From positions 56,365,338 through 56,429,337 of the forward strand of contig CM054118.1 in NCBI GenBank assembly GCA_028673005.1: 64,000 nt of DNA, given 5' to 3'. Positions 1-10,261 of this stretch are shown in pieces. The notes below the pieces were generated by a model that saw nothing but the letters and a program-made list of their open reading frames with translations, was not told where the DNA came from and made no database searches. This DNA comes from Tanypteryx hageni (taxonomy: Eukaryota; Arthropoda; Insecta; Odonata; Petaluridae). Both the position numbers and the translations under genes were made by a program. Each line of letters opens with the position of its first letter. Position 1 is the stretch's first letter.

Positions 1-840
1 GAGACAGGGGGAGACAGGGGGGAGACAGGGGGAGAGTGGGGAAGGGGGGAGAGGGGGGAGAGGGGGGGAGACAGAGGGGAGACAGAGGGGAGACAGAGGG
101 GAGACAGAGGGGAGACAGAGGGGAGACAGGGGGAGAGAGGGTGGAGAGAGGGGAGAGAGAGGAGGAGAGAGGGAGAGAGGGGGAGAGGGGGGGAGAAGGA
201 AGAGAGGGAGAGAGAGGGGGGAGAGGAGGAAGAGAGGAGGAGAGAGTGGGGGGGAGGAGGGAGATAGGGGGGAGAGAGGGGGGAGAGGGGAAGAGGGAGG
301 GGGAGAGAGAAGGGGAGAGAGTGGGGGAGAGGAGGGAGAGAGGGGGAAGAGAGGGGAGAGAGAGGAGGGGGAGAGGGAGGGGAGAGGGAGGGGAGAGGGA
401 GTGAGAAAGGATAGATAAAGAGAAGGGAGGGATAGAGAAAGAGAGAGGAAGAGTGAAATAGAGGGAAGGAGGAAGAGTAAAATAGAGGGAGGGAGGGAGA
501 GAGAAAGAAAGAGATGAAGGGAAAGAGAAAGAAAGAGATGAAGGGAGAGAGAAATAAAGTGATGAAGGGAGAGAAAAAGGGAGAGAGAAACAGAGGGAGA
601 AAAAAGAGAGGGAGAGAAAGAGATGCAGGAAGAGAGAAAGAGGCAGGAAGCGAGAAAGAGAGGGGGAGGGTGAAATGGAGGGATAGAGAAAAAGAGAAAG
701 AGAGGGCAGATACAGAGAGGAAGGGAGGGATAGAGAAAGGGAGGGAGGGATAGAGAAAGGGAGGGAGGGATAGAGAAAGGGAGGGAGGGATAGAGGGAGG
801 GAGGGAAGGAGAGAGAGAGAAAGATGGGTTGGGAGGGAGG
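1..840. repeat. purine (GGGAGA/GAGACAGG) microsatellite tract
   Basis: Almost every base of the plus strand is A or G. Subunits drift from GGGGAGACAG at the left, through GGGAGAGAG, to GGGAGGGATAGAGAAA near 720-800. The open frames across it encode only Arg/Glu/Gly-rich low-complexity peptides and change with the repeat phase, so I do not treat them as genes. The tract is cut by the window edge, so its full length is unknown. Confidence 0.95.
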
Positions 841-1640
841 GAGAAAGAGGAAGGGAAGGAAAGGTAGGGTGTGAGAGCTAAAGAGGGGAGGGAGCGCGAA
901 GGAAGAGAGAGAAATCAGGAATAAAAGGGGAATGAAAATTGAGGAAGAAAAGCAACTGACGAAATGGAAGGAACCGAGGAAAAAGTATATAAAAAGTCAC
1001 GTGATGTTAGAGATCGTCAAGATGAAGAAGGCAAAGAGACGGAGAAAATTCCCCTCGTTTTTCTTAGCGTTTGCGATTCAACCCAGAGAAAGCAAACGTC
1101 TGAGGATTTTTGAAGAGCGTTCACTCCTCAAAATACGTATATATCTATGGATAACTAAGTAATCGAACGCTAATGGAGCGGTTGTTAAATTTTAAGCGTG
1201 GAGCTAACAGTGAATCATCGAAATTCTACAAGTGTGGTTTTCTTTACAACCGTTGTACTAACGACGGAAACAAATTTAGTTGGCTGATCGTGACGTAATT
1301 ATGAGGTGGTCGGTGGGATGGCTGGGCCACCCTGCGCTCTCCTCAAGGTTGCGCGGATACTAAAATTTTCAGCGCAAGGCATCACAATGTTGTTTTATTT
1401 AATCATTACTGAGAAGCTGACTGGTGATTTTACGCACGGCTAAAATAATCCGGTTATGCTTTCATTTCGGAGGGGATGTAATTATTATTCGAGGAAGACA
1501 ACCAGTTTGCGCAGATCATAGGAAAAAGGGTATTTCTCTCAAGTTTAGCATGGCACATTCAATTAGGATGTCGACGTGACCGTGGCTTAATTTGAGGCCG
1601 CGTACTATATTGCTTCATTTTTAGAATGATGCGTTTTTGG
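841..1640. other. unannotated spacer
   Basis: The purine bias fades out by about 920 and the rest is mixed-composition sequence. I see no splice-bounded reading frame, RNA gene or repeat that I can name. Confidence 0.5.
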
Positions 1641-2486
1641 TAGAGGTGGGACGAATCCAAAATTTTCTCGAATCCGAATCCGAATCCTAAAAGGTTCTCG
1701 AATCTCACGAATCTCTCGAATCCTTCATATAAGAATAATAATAAGAAGAAAAAAGAAAAAACTTTTACTTAAAATTAACAGTTTTTAATTAAAGCAAAAT
1801 TTGAAATCTGCGTTTAATGAAAAATTAATTTAAGAATACAGTTTTTAAAAACACACCTATATTTATTAAGAAGAAGAATTTTGTTAATGAAGTACATAAT
1901 TAAAACTCCTGAATCTTGAGGTTCATTTTCTCAACATAATTTGACAAAAATATTTGAGTATCAGTTCAAATTTTTTTGCATTTTTCCAAAACCTTTTTAA
2001 ATCAAAGCAAGTGTAGAGGGGGGAGGATTATTTCAAGAGTTAACATAGATAAACGCTAAACATGGAACACTAAATCCTCTCCAGAAAATTAAGAAAAATC
2101 AAAAAGTTGTTTATTTTAAGAGTTCATAAAAGTACTGAACACTGAACACTTTTAGGACAATCTAAAAGAGCAGAAATCTTCAATGGAGATTTTTATTTAA
2201 GAAGATTAGCATTCGAACTCGCTCTGGGTCGCCACGAGGGGATATTGGTGATCCGGGTACGACTGAAATTGCAACAATCGCGTTCTTTTTTAATGAAGGC
2301 TTCAATTGGACGTCAATAAAACTAATCTTTCCAAAGTTTTGAGTTAAAATGTTTAACGGTTTTTTAGATTAGGATTCGAAAGATTCGAATGACGAAAAAA
2401 GCGCGAAGATTCGAGTTTTCGAATCTCGAATCTTTTTCAAGATTCGCGGGATTCGCAGATTCGAGGAATCGAATGTCCCATCCCTA
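1641..2486. mobile_element. non-autonomous hAT-like DNA transposon (about 846 bp)
   Basis: The left end TAGAGGTGGGAC and the right end GTCCCATCCCTA are inverted copies of each other with two mismatches. Both run inward into CGAATC/GATTCG-rich subterminal repeats (1655-1720 and 2365-2475). The 8 bp outside each end, GTTTTTGG and GCTTTTAG, match at 6 of 8 positions, as expected for an aged hAT-type 8-bp target duplication. The interior is AT-rich and has no transposase frame, so the element would need an enzyme supplied in trans. The superfamily assignment rests on the terminal motif and the duplication length. Confidence 0.75.
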
Positions 2487-2577
2487 GCTTTTAGTGTTAT
2501 TTAATATTCATTTTATACAATTTATTTATATTTATTTAATAAATAGATGGATTTATTGGATTATATTTATAATTAGG

Positions 2578-2800
2578 AAATCTCACCATTTAGAGGTAAG
2601 GGTTTTCTTTGATGTATCTGTTTGAGGGTATCCGTTGTGGCTGGTTGATATTACCTTGGCTAGCCCGGTCCTAACCTAAGAAAGCATTCCTGTTCTGAAA
2701 CAGGAATCTAACTCTGCTACGGTAGTTCAGTGGTAAAATATCCGCCCGACAAGTGGAAGACCCGGATTAGATTTCCGGTCATAGCAGTTTTTCTTCTGCT
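2578..2800 (+). repeat. tRNA-like SINE, copy 1
   Basis: This region matches 63503-63690 along its whole length. The shared parts are a leader that starts AATCTCACCATTT, a GGCTGGTTGATA block, and a tRNA-like module (2716-2785) reading GTTCAGTGGTA then GGATTAGATTTCC. Identity stops soon after the module in both copies. A SINE with the tRNA-like module at its 3' side is unusual, since most tRNA-derived SINEs carry it at the 5' end. Confidence 0.75.
2716..2785 (+). pseudogene. tRNA-like module (tRNA-Gly-related), copy 1
   Basis: The 70-nt module folds as a degenerate tRNA. GCTACGG pairs with TCATAGC at 6 of 7 positions, a D-arm carries TTCAGTGGTA as in eukaryotic tRNA-Gly, and a T-arm pairs CCGGA with TCCGG. 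The anticodon stem is weak (CCGC/GTGG with a G-U pair), and the B-box loop TTAGATT deviates from TTCGATT. It is therefore a tRNA-derived relic with internal Pol III promoter boxes, not a working tRNA gene. Confidence 0.7.
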
Positions 2801-4230
2801 GCCAAACTTTTCAATGCACCTCTTGGAAGTTATGTTATTTTAAATAGTCTATTTAGAAAAATTAATCGTTTGAAATTGAAACCTCGACTTGCTTTAATTG
2901 CGAAACATTTGTCGTAAAAAAAGAAGGGTGGAGTCATTACCAAGGCCATAAAAGTCAGTGTTAGACTGAAACGTTCTGACAAAAATTTTCCCCTTGCAAA
3001 AACCGTATAAATTCCGCGCCGATTGCGAAAAATGCTCTTGGGTAATTTTATTATGGGAAACGGATAAAAAAAACGAGAGAATTAGGTTTTCGAAAAGAAA
3101 AAAAACAAACTCGGGAAATATTTTGATAAAAACGAATCAGTTGCGGAAATTGAACCATTCAAAGAGTAATAAATTTAGCCATTGGTTATTATAAGCCAGG
3201 GCGTGCCAAATCTTTGGATTCTATTTACATTTGCACCGGGCTCGACCATTCTCATTCTAACTTCTAAAGCAGTGCTATGGCAACCGGTGCACTTTGCGTG
3301 CCGTGGTGCGTTGGAATCACAGGGAAGGAAAAAATAACAAGGTTTTATTGTTCTCGTTCCAAGACCACAGACAAAAAATTCTTAAACGGAGGGATACTTA
3401 ATTGGTCGAGAGTTGGTTACACTGCTTCCGCTACTTGGAACTCGAAAAACGTTATTCTGAGTTAGGGAATTGGCAGTTATTGTCACTAGATTATTTCGTA
3501 ATCCAACTGATATGTTTAAATGATTTAAAAATGTCGTTTGCAGCAAAAAATTGCTCAATCTATGGAAAATGAGATTATTTTCTTCTACTTTTGTTGACTA
3601 ATAACCGATAAAAAAGTTCCATACAACATCAAGGGATTTGGTTCGGTGTTCCACAAGGGTCGAGCGATCTGAAAGTGTGCCGAGGAATTAAAAATGTTAC
3701 GGAGCTCTCTGGCCCGAAAATAATTTATACTAGTCTGCCTGTTGCACCGTTGTTTGCAATTTGTATATAAATGGGAGAGGATATTTTTATATATTCTCTT
3801 ATTTTAAATTGTTAAAAAGAAACTAGGGTTTTTCCACTTTAAATGTTCTTTCCCTAAGGACAACATAATGGAAGCAAATAATTTGAAAAACTGATAATAG
3901 AACAAGATATAGATTAAAGGCATAACCTAAGGGTAATAAGCCGAAAAATGTTAAATTAGGACTAAATACATGTAATCTGCTTGTAGCCATAGCTCGTAGA
4001 AATACATGTATGTTTTTTTTTAAAAAGGATAATAAAGTGCTTTTTGAAATCGAAAAAAATCGGAAAATCCTAAAAAATAATTATTTTGAAAGGTATTATT
4101 AATTATTTATCCCCCTTTCTCTCTCCCTCCCATTTCCCATTTAAAAGGATTATACCACTTAAAAGCATTGGGCTCGTTTCCATGATATCAGAAATTCTCA
4201 TTTCCTTATGCTTTTACGTAATATACTCCC
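2801..4230. other. unannotated spacer
   Basis: AT-rich sequence with no recognisable gene, RNA or repeat family. Short open frames around 2994-3465 show no domain, no splice context and no similarity I recognise. Confidence 0.5.
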
Positions 4231-4234
4231 GATG

Positions 4235-4393
4235 GATGACGATGAATTTTGCTACCTTAAGAACGTCATAATCCAGCCCGATGACGAGGTATTTAGCTAC
4301 CGTAAGAGCATCATACTCTCACCTGATGACGAGGCATTCAACTACCTTAAGACCATCATACTCCTGTCAGATGACGAATCATTTAACTACCTT
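4235..4393 (+). repeat. 45-bp minisatellite, about 3.5 units
   Basis: Units start GATGACGA and are spaced exactly 45 bp apart. Each contains a CTACCTTAAGA-like core and ends in CATACTC-like sequence. Because 45 is a multiple of 3 the array stays open in one frame, giving a 15-residue unit of the form DDE-x-F-x-YLK-x-IIL. The frame begins and ends at the array edges, so coding use is unproven. Confidence 0.85.
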
Positions 4394-4805
4394 GTTAAAT
4401 TTTGAAAAAATCCAGTTTTTTTCAATCGAGTTTTTAAGCTAAGTTGGCATCGATTCGGATTATCTCTTCCAGAAAAATATACTTCGTTTTTTCGGTTGTA
4501 CAACTGTCTCAAGATTATATTTAAACTCTGACTTATTTAAAAAAAAGCAACGTTATGGATATAAATAACGAGTAAGGGAGTTTTTTTATTTAAAAAATTA
4601 CCAATTCCATAACTATTCCACATTTCAAGGTTTTCAGAATATTCCTAATGATTCCACATATCTTTTAAGATTCAGATACTCACCTATGCCGGATCTATCA
4701 CTTCCAAACCCGGTGTGATTCACAAACGCGCGCAGCAGCAGTACAAAATTAATATATAGGATAATGAGACTGATCGAATTAAATACTGTTTCTGGATCGA
4801 CCAGC
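4394..4805. other. unannotated spacer
   Basis: AT-rich sequence between the minisatellite and the CR1 fragment; I see nothing to annotate. Confidence 0.5.
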
Positions 4806-5040
4806 CAATACATCTACATCTACAGTTTACCCTGCAAGCCGCCGCAGGAGTGTGTGGCAGGGGGTGCATTAACACCAAGGGGAAAACTCCAAAATTAGGT
4901 CTGGGTATACGCCCCTACGCGAGGTTACTTTTGATCGCAAGTTTTATTCTGCTCAGCTATCGTTCTAGGGAAAAATTGATTGGTCCATCCTGAAGCTATC
5001 CGTTCAATAAGTGACCTTTCCTTGAAAAATAAAAGTTTTC
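4806..5040 (-). mobile_element. 5'-truncated CR1-like retrotransposon, 3' end only
   Basis: Read on the minus strand, this piece ends GCACCCCCTGCC, then CTTGCAGGG, then TGTAGATGTAGATG. The same three blocks in the same order follow the reverse transcriptase remnant at 8086-8150. Just upstream, the TTTTTCCCTAGAACGATA stretch corresponds to TTTTTCCCTAGGACGATA at 8026-8045, which encodes the C-terminal FFPRTIRE motif. It is an older, shorter insertion of the same family, joined to unrelated DNA by 5' truncation. Confidence 0.8.
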
Positions 5041-5461
5041 ACGGGAAAAATAATAAATTTTAGCATTTCCTATAAAGTTTATTATACAGATATCTTTTCG
5101 TATCACGAATATTATTCGGAAATTTTCAAATTATTTTTGCCGTATTTATTCTGAATGGTGCAATCTTCATAAGCCTTGTGATAACGATCTCAGAAAGAGA
5201 AAGTTTTTCAAATACAAACAGTTGCACGCGAGAATAAATACTAAGGAGAAAAAACAGTCAATCTTTGTTTAAGCTCTCAACTTCTATTATCTATAACCTA
5301 AATAGCAGTTTCTTTAAAAAGAGGTCTTGGAGAAATTTGTTAACAAATAAAAAAAAATGTCAAATTTTTAAAAAGACTTCCCGTTCTTCTCTTTGAGAAT
5401 TTTAGGCCAGTCAAGCAAAGCGGAGTCAAAAATGAAAAGCGTCGAGGCGCGCAAATATCCT
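5041..5461. other. unannotated spacer
   Basis: No gene, RNA or named repeat seen. Confidence 0.5.
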
Positions 5462-6491
5462 ATAAATAAAAGAGAATGTTTGTCTGTCTGTGGCAGCTAT
5501 AACTCTTCAGGAAATAAACGTAGGAGCTTCAAAATTTGGCAGCGGCTTTAAATTGATCCTGAGAGTTTTAGTGCCAAAAGTAATTCAAATCGGCCCGCGG
5601 GGCCCCGAGAGTCCCCATTGTTGGTACAAATGCCGGTTTTTTTTAAAGATATCTCAGCAACCAATAGACAGATTTTGATGAATTCTTCAATAATATCAAT
5701 GTTTTGATGAGATACATTTTCGAGCCTAAAATGGATAAAATCGGCCAACGAGGTCAAGGATCTTAATGTAGGGTCGATCCAAATTTCACGATTTCGAGGG
5801 GTCCCCATGGAACGGTCGGTCCAAATTTCGGCAATGTTCGTCTGCCTGTACCTATATATCAGGGAAGATCTGGCTGAACCAATTTCAACCAAATTAGGTA
5901 GGTACATAGATTCTTCACATAAATGCGTGATCAAAATGACATATTTGGACCGGATAGACCAAGCAGGGGTGCCACAATTGCAAATTTAAACTTTTCGGTA
6001 ATTATGAATTTGGAAGAAATTGGCCCAACCGATTTCAACGAAATTTTGTATGAAGGAGTTATGTAAGATAAAAAAAAACAAAAATAAGATTTTTTTAAGG
6101 ATAGATATACAAAGCAGGGTTGCCAAAATAAAATTAATAAAAATTATATTTTTATAAGTGTTTGTGTTGAACTGTCCACATCGATTTTAACCAAATTATA
6201 ATATTTATTATGTACACATATATAAAACCATAATAGCATATTTGGACCGGGTCAACTAAACAGGCGTACCACAATTACAAATTAAACTCTTTCAGTAACT
6301 ATGGATTTGGAAGGAATTGGCTCAACGGATGCCAACTAAATTTTATATAGATGGTTTTTACAAAATACCATAATAAAATAAATATTTTTAAAGCGAAGCT
6401 TAAGAGCAGGGCTACCACAATTAATAAATAATAAAAATCGTTTGCAACTTAAAAGAAAACTTTCCCTAGCGAAGCCGGGCGTTTCAGCTAG
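5462..6491 (+). mobile_element. non-autonomous Helitron/Helentron-like element (tentative)
   Basis: The left end runs from TATAAATAAAAGAGAATG into TGTCTGTCTG. The right end is GCGAAGCCGGGCGTTTCAGC followed by TAGT and then (TA)n. Inside, a unit of roughly 200-370 bp recurs at 5860-6060 and 6180-6350. Its marks are ACCGATTTCAACxAAATT, CATATTTGGACC, GGxGTGCCACAATTG and AACTTTTCxGTAA. There is no protein frame. A second copy of the right end occurs inverted at 52084-52113, and a copy of the internal unit lies at 9770-9945. The class is inferred from the ends; TIRs and target duplications are not visible. Confidence 0.5.

Positions 6492-6569
<78 letters not shown>
6492..6569. repeat. (TA)n microsatellite
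   Basis: About 39 TA units with one TG interruption, abutting the 3' end of the preceding element. Confidence 0.97.
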
Positions 6570-6571
<2 letters not shown>

Positions 6572-6954
6572 TATGGAGAGAAAGAGGTAGTCTAAAATTA
6601 TTCATGCCTCATCTCGTCCTCTGAAGTTACAGAATTGCCTCACAAGAGAACTTCTACTTCTTTTCGCCGAAACGGATAAAAGGCGGGTAATTTTTGAATG
6701 ATTTAGGTTGCGTGTATATTCATTAATGAGATGCGCGCGTGGGGCTTCGAGAAATGTAACCGAGAGGTGAAAACCTTGCTAATTGTCTCTTTTTCTGCGT
6801 ACGCTCTCGGAAAACTTTCTCCGACGGACGTCGGAGTCAATTCTTTTTACGAGAAATCCTTCAAACATGGCTGCCTACGAGGGTAAACCCTCCAATATAC
6901 AAGTCATCGGAATTTAAAAGTGAAAATCATGAGCCAAAAGTACATGTTTTAAAC
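6570..6954. other. unannotated spacer
   Basis: Mixed sequence with no recognisable gene or repeat. Confidence 0.5.
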
Positions 6955-7253
6955 CAATGATGAGCAACCCACGGCCCGAATGCGGCCTCCTAGAACGTTT
7001 TATGCTGCCCACGAAGCTATCGTGAAAAAGAAATCCGTAAAATTTAACACTACAATTCATGTCGTTTAAATTCAAGTCCTAATTATAAAAAAATTTAATT
7101 TTTTAGTGTTAACCCTAAAACCCTAATTTAAATTTTCGCTGTGTGATACCTCTGAATCTTTAGATAGCGTCCAATTTAAACTCTAATCTAGCCCACCGAA
7201 GGATTGGCAACCACCAATGCGGCCCGCCATGTGCAAAAGGTTGCCCCCCACTG
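6955..7253. mobile_element. CGGCCCGC-type hAT-like MITE, copy 1 (299 bp)
   Basis: The left end CAATGATGAGCAACC is an inverted match to the right end GGTTGCCCCCCACTG. The flanking 8-mers TTTTAAAC and CTTTCAAC agree at 6 of 8 positions. Subterminal GCGGCCCGCC motifs repeat near the right end. Similar elements lie at 35280, 43453 and 57668. No transposase is encoded. The 8-bp duplication and terminal CA...TG favour the hAT superfamily. Confidence 0.75.
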
Positions 7254-7299
7254 CTTTCAACCAGTGGTAAAATCCAATGGTGTAACTATGGTAGTAGTA

Positions 7300-8160
7300 G
7301 TCAGAAGTAAAAATTAGGCTTTTCGCGGATGACACTGTCATTTATACAGAAATAAGCAATCTGGAAGACCATCAGTATCTCAAGAATGATCTAGAAGCTA
7401 TTTCTGCATGGCGTAAGGAATGGCAGTTAGTGATCAACCAAAAGAAAAGCTGCGTCATCCATCTCTGGAGAACAAAGAGTATCTCATTGGATGTTAATTA
7501 TTCGTTGGACGAAGTCGGGATTCCAGTTTCAGACTCGATTAAATATCTCGGAGTCACGACCCATTGTGATCTCTCGTGAGACACCCACATTCGCCGATTG
7601 ATAGGTGCCGCTAACAAAAAGCTGGCCTTTATAGGGAGAATAATTCGAAATAGCTTCGAAAAAGTGAAATAATTATGTTATTTATCCTTGGTTCGACCGC
7701 AGGTCGAATATGCGTCAGCTGTGTGGGATCCCTACGGAAAGGGACTCATTAACGAGATAGAAAATGTTCAGCGCAGGGCAGCTAGATTTGTAAAGAGGAA
7801 TTACGATAGTAAACAAAGCGTAACATCATTAATAGAAAATCTGAAATGGACATCGTTAGAGGAACGTGGGCTGCAGGCTAGATTTAAACTACTGGTAAAA
7901 TTCATGTCGGAGGGACTAGCGAATGAGGTAGTAGGACTTATCAGAAGCCCGAAATATCTCGGAAGGCAAGACAGCGAGGATAAGATTCGCGAGATCGACT
8001 GTAAAACGGAGCGATATAGAGGATCGTTTTTCCCTAGGACGATAAGAGAACATAATAGGAAAAGATAACGTAGGAAAACTAGGGATAATTGGTGCACTGC
8101 ACCCCCTGCCATCCACCAAAAAGGTGACTTGCAGGGCATCATGTAGATGTATGGTGTGGC
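7300..8160 (+). mobile_element. 5'-truncated CR1/L2/Jockey-type non-LTR retrotransposon
   Basis: This is the 3' third of a LINE: the end of the reverse transcriptase frame, a short 3' UTR, and a GTAGATGTATGG tail. The sequence begins abruptly within the RT domain just upstream of the FADD box, as left by incomplete reverse transcription. The 3' UTR hairpin-like blocks CACCCCCTGCC and CTTGCAGGGC are shared with 4806-5040 on the other strand. Confidence 0.85.
7313..8068 (+). pseudogene. reverse transcriptase C-terminal remnant (CR1-like)
   Basis: One frame holds for about 250 codons, with in-frame stops at 7577-7579 (TGA) and 7670-7672 (TAA). Visible motifs in order: the RT catalytic FADDTVIY box (7322-7345), a W-x3-W-x-L-x-xN-x2-K helix, the YLGV box (about 7543-7554), then the C-terminal RPQVEYASAVWDPY and VQRRAARFVKR motifs of the CR1/L2/Jockey group, and finally SFFPRTIREHN. 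The RNA-directed polymerase would copy its own mRNA at a nicked target. Here the 5' half and the endonuclease are absent and two stops interrupt the rest, so it is dead. Confidence 0.85.
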
Positions 8161-8164
8161 GAAG

Positions 8165-9430
8165 GTTGCATTTGCCATAGGCGCAGCCTGCAAAAGGTGC
8201 CAACGTCCCCTCAAAACATGGCAACAGTTTTTTTTCCGTTAATGAGTAATGCTAATATACTCTATAAAAACTATAAAAAATGATAATATTCTACACAACC
8301 AAAGCGTTTCCTAAAACTTTGCCATAAGCGTCATATCTCCCCGGTACTTCTCTGGTAAAATATACACGTATGTCAAAAAAGCGAATATAAATCGTGCAGG
8401 ATGCATAAATCTAGCCCAAGAGTGCTCAAGACGTCGATCGTGATTGATCGGTCGATCGCTAACTCGCTTTAGGTAAATCTCTGAACCCCTTTTGTCCGGC
8501 GTACGGCTGTGGTTATATGCTGTCGATCACAGTATCTGTAAGTATATTTCAGATAAATTAATTCTGTATAAGGAGCAGGGCTTGTCCAGACGACAAACGG
8601 CGGAAGCATTGCTCGGACAGGCCTCGATTAAGGAGAAGGTCCTGTCTCTTACGACAAACTATACGTACGATATTTTTAATCAAACAAAGAGTTATCTCTG
8701 GATTTTATGGGCTGAGACTGCTGATTTTGTTATGGTCCTCGAATGTTTTGACAGGTTCTTGTTCTTTTCTGGTAGTAAATAATATATGACAATTTATTGC
8801 TTATAGATCACGTTAAGAAAAGGTGCAGAAAGGTAGACCCAATGTAAGTATGTACCTAAGATCCGAACACCCCTGACATAGTCGAACGATTTGTCATCCT
8901 GCATCTTATGCAACCTGACAAATTGAAAAAATATATTCGACGCTGATTGTAACACATTCGAATTACATGACAACGAAATATTTTAAAGTTCCGAGGAAAA
9001 TGCTTTAATTTCTCCAAAAATATTAAACGCCATGAGTAAGGTAATATTCATATAGATTCCTTTGTCTCTGACTCTCGTATCTTCCAAAATACGAATTCAA
9101 GCAAAAAAAGAACGCCATTTAGATGCAGTGATAGTTGTATGTAAGAAATGGTATATTTTTGTCATATATTTTCCCACCAATAAAGACGCTTTCTCCTCGT
9201 TAGAGGGCAACCGTCTTGAAAATAATTCCTAAAGAAATGAATGCTGACAAATTTGAGATAGGAAGGATTATAAAAGTTATAATGTGATAAATATAGGAAC
9301 CAAATAGTTAACGCTACTCACTAAATTTACGGTGACGTTTCAATATTATTTAATTCTAAACTAGTATAAAAGCCAATCAATATGGCTATGCATGGATTAA
9401 GTATTAGATATAAGGCACTTCCCATTCTTC
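8165..9430. other. unannotated spacer
   Basis: No convincing gene or repeat. A 96-codon open frame at 8492-8782 has no domain that I recognise. Confidence 0.5.
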
Positions 9431-9725
9431 CTCCTTTTCTCTCTTCGTCTCTCCCCCTCTCTAGAAAAATAGACTTCATAGACTCAATCTCGCCCTAAAA
9501 AATATCATTATCTATCTATCTCTCCCTATCCCTCCTTCTCTGTCTCTGTCCTCCTCTCTCCCTTTATCTCTATCTTCCTCACTATCTATCCCTCCCTCTC
9601 CTTCTCTGGAAAAAAGACCTGTCTCAATCTCGCCCTAATAAGGGACATTATATACCTCTCTCTCTCATTCTGTCTCCCTCCCTCTCTCTCTCCTCCTATC
9701 TCTCTCCTTTTAGTGCTTTTTGTCG
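9431..9725 (+). repeat. two RTE-type 3' tails in tandem with pyrimidine microsatellite
   Basis: The block AGAAAAATAGAC...GACTCAATCTCGCCCTAA occurs at 9464-9502 and again at 9609-9645. Each copy is followed by CT-rich repeats (ATCT and CTCT types). The block is the same as the 3' end of the RTE element at 16425-16460. The arrangement looks like a local duplication of tail plus microsatellite. Confidence 0.75.
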
Positions 9726-9754
9726 TTGCTGAAAAGCACTGTTATCTTCATGAT

Positions 9755-9950
9755 GTCCGTCCGTCCGTCCGTACGCATATATCACGGAAGAATTGGTTGA
9801 ACCGATTTCAACCAAATATGGTACATAGAATCTTCGCATAAATAAATGTCCAAAATTATATATTTGGACCAAACCTACTCAGCAGGGGGGCCACAATTGC
9901 AAAGTTAAACTTTTCAGTAATTATGCATTTGGAAGGAATTGTAAGCACGT
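9755..9950 (+). mobile_element. fragment of the Helitron-like family seen at 5462
   Basis: After a (GTCC)n run, the sequence matches the internal unit at 5860-6040: ACCGATTTCAACCAAAT, TATTTGGACC, GCAGGGGGGCCACAATTG and AAACTTTTCAGTAATTATG. It stops at about 9945 without a recognisable right end. Confidence 0.65.
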
Positions 9951-10241
9951 ATGGCACTGTGTGCGTGAGCCAGCGTTTATTACGTATATTTTAAGATTTA
10001 TTCAGAGATAATACAAAAGACCTAAATTTTGTAAAAAAAAAATTCAGTTTTATTTTGTATTTTGGAGAGCTTTTTAGAGTAACAGAAGTCCTGTTTGTGC
10101 AAAAATCTTTTTTGCTTTAATTTTATTGTTTAATACCATATTCTTATTGGTAGTATTTGATTCCAAAGTCCTGCATAATAGACGCAGTAAGAAGAAAAAT
10201 TATAATCCTTAACACTTTCCCGTAACGCTTCAAAACTCTTG

Positions 10242-10261
10242 GCGTACCCGTTGGGGTACGC
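10242..10261. other. perfect 8-bp hairpin
   Basis: GCGTACCC and GGGTACGC are perfectly complementary around a GTTG loop. Function unknown; it may be a relic of a transposon subterminal region. Confidence 0.6.

Noticed and set aside
36..753. Glu/Arg/Gly-rich frames in the first tract
   Set aside because: Pure purine repeat; peptide follows repeat phase and ends wherever it breaks.
2716..2785. Functional tRNA-Gly gene
   Set aside because: Anticodon stem and T-loop are degenerate and the sequence is part of a two-copy repeat; called a tRNA-like module instead.
6336..6605. Minus-strand frame through the TA repeat
   Set aside because: Encodes alternating Tyr-Ile from (TA)n.
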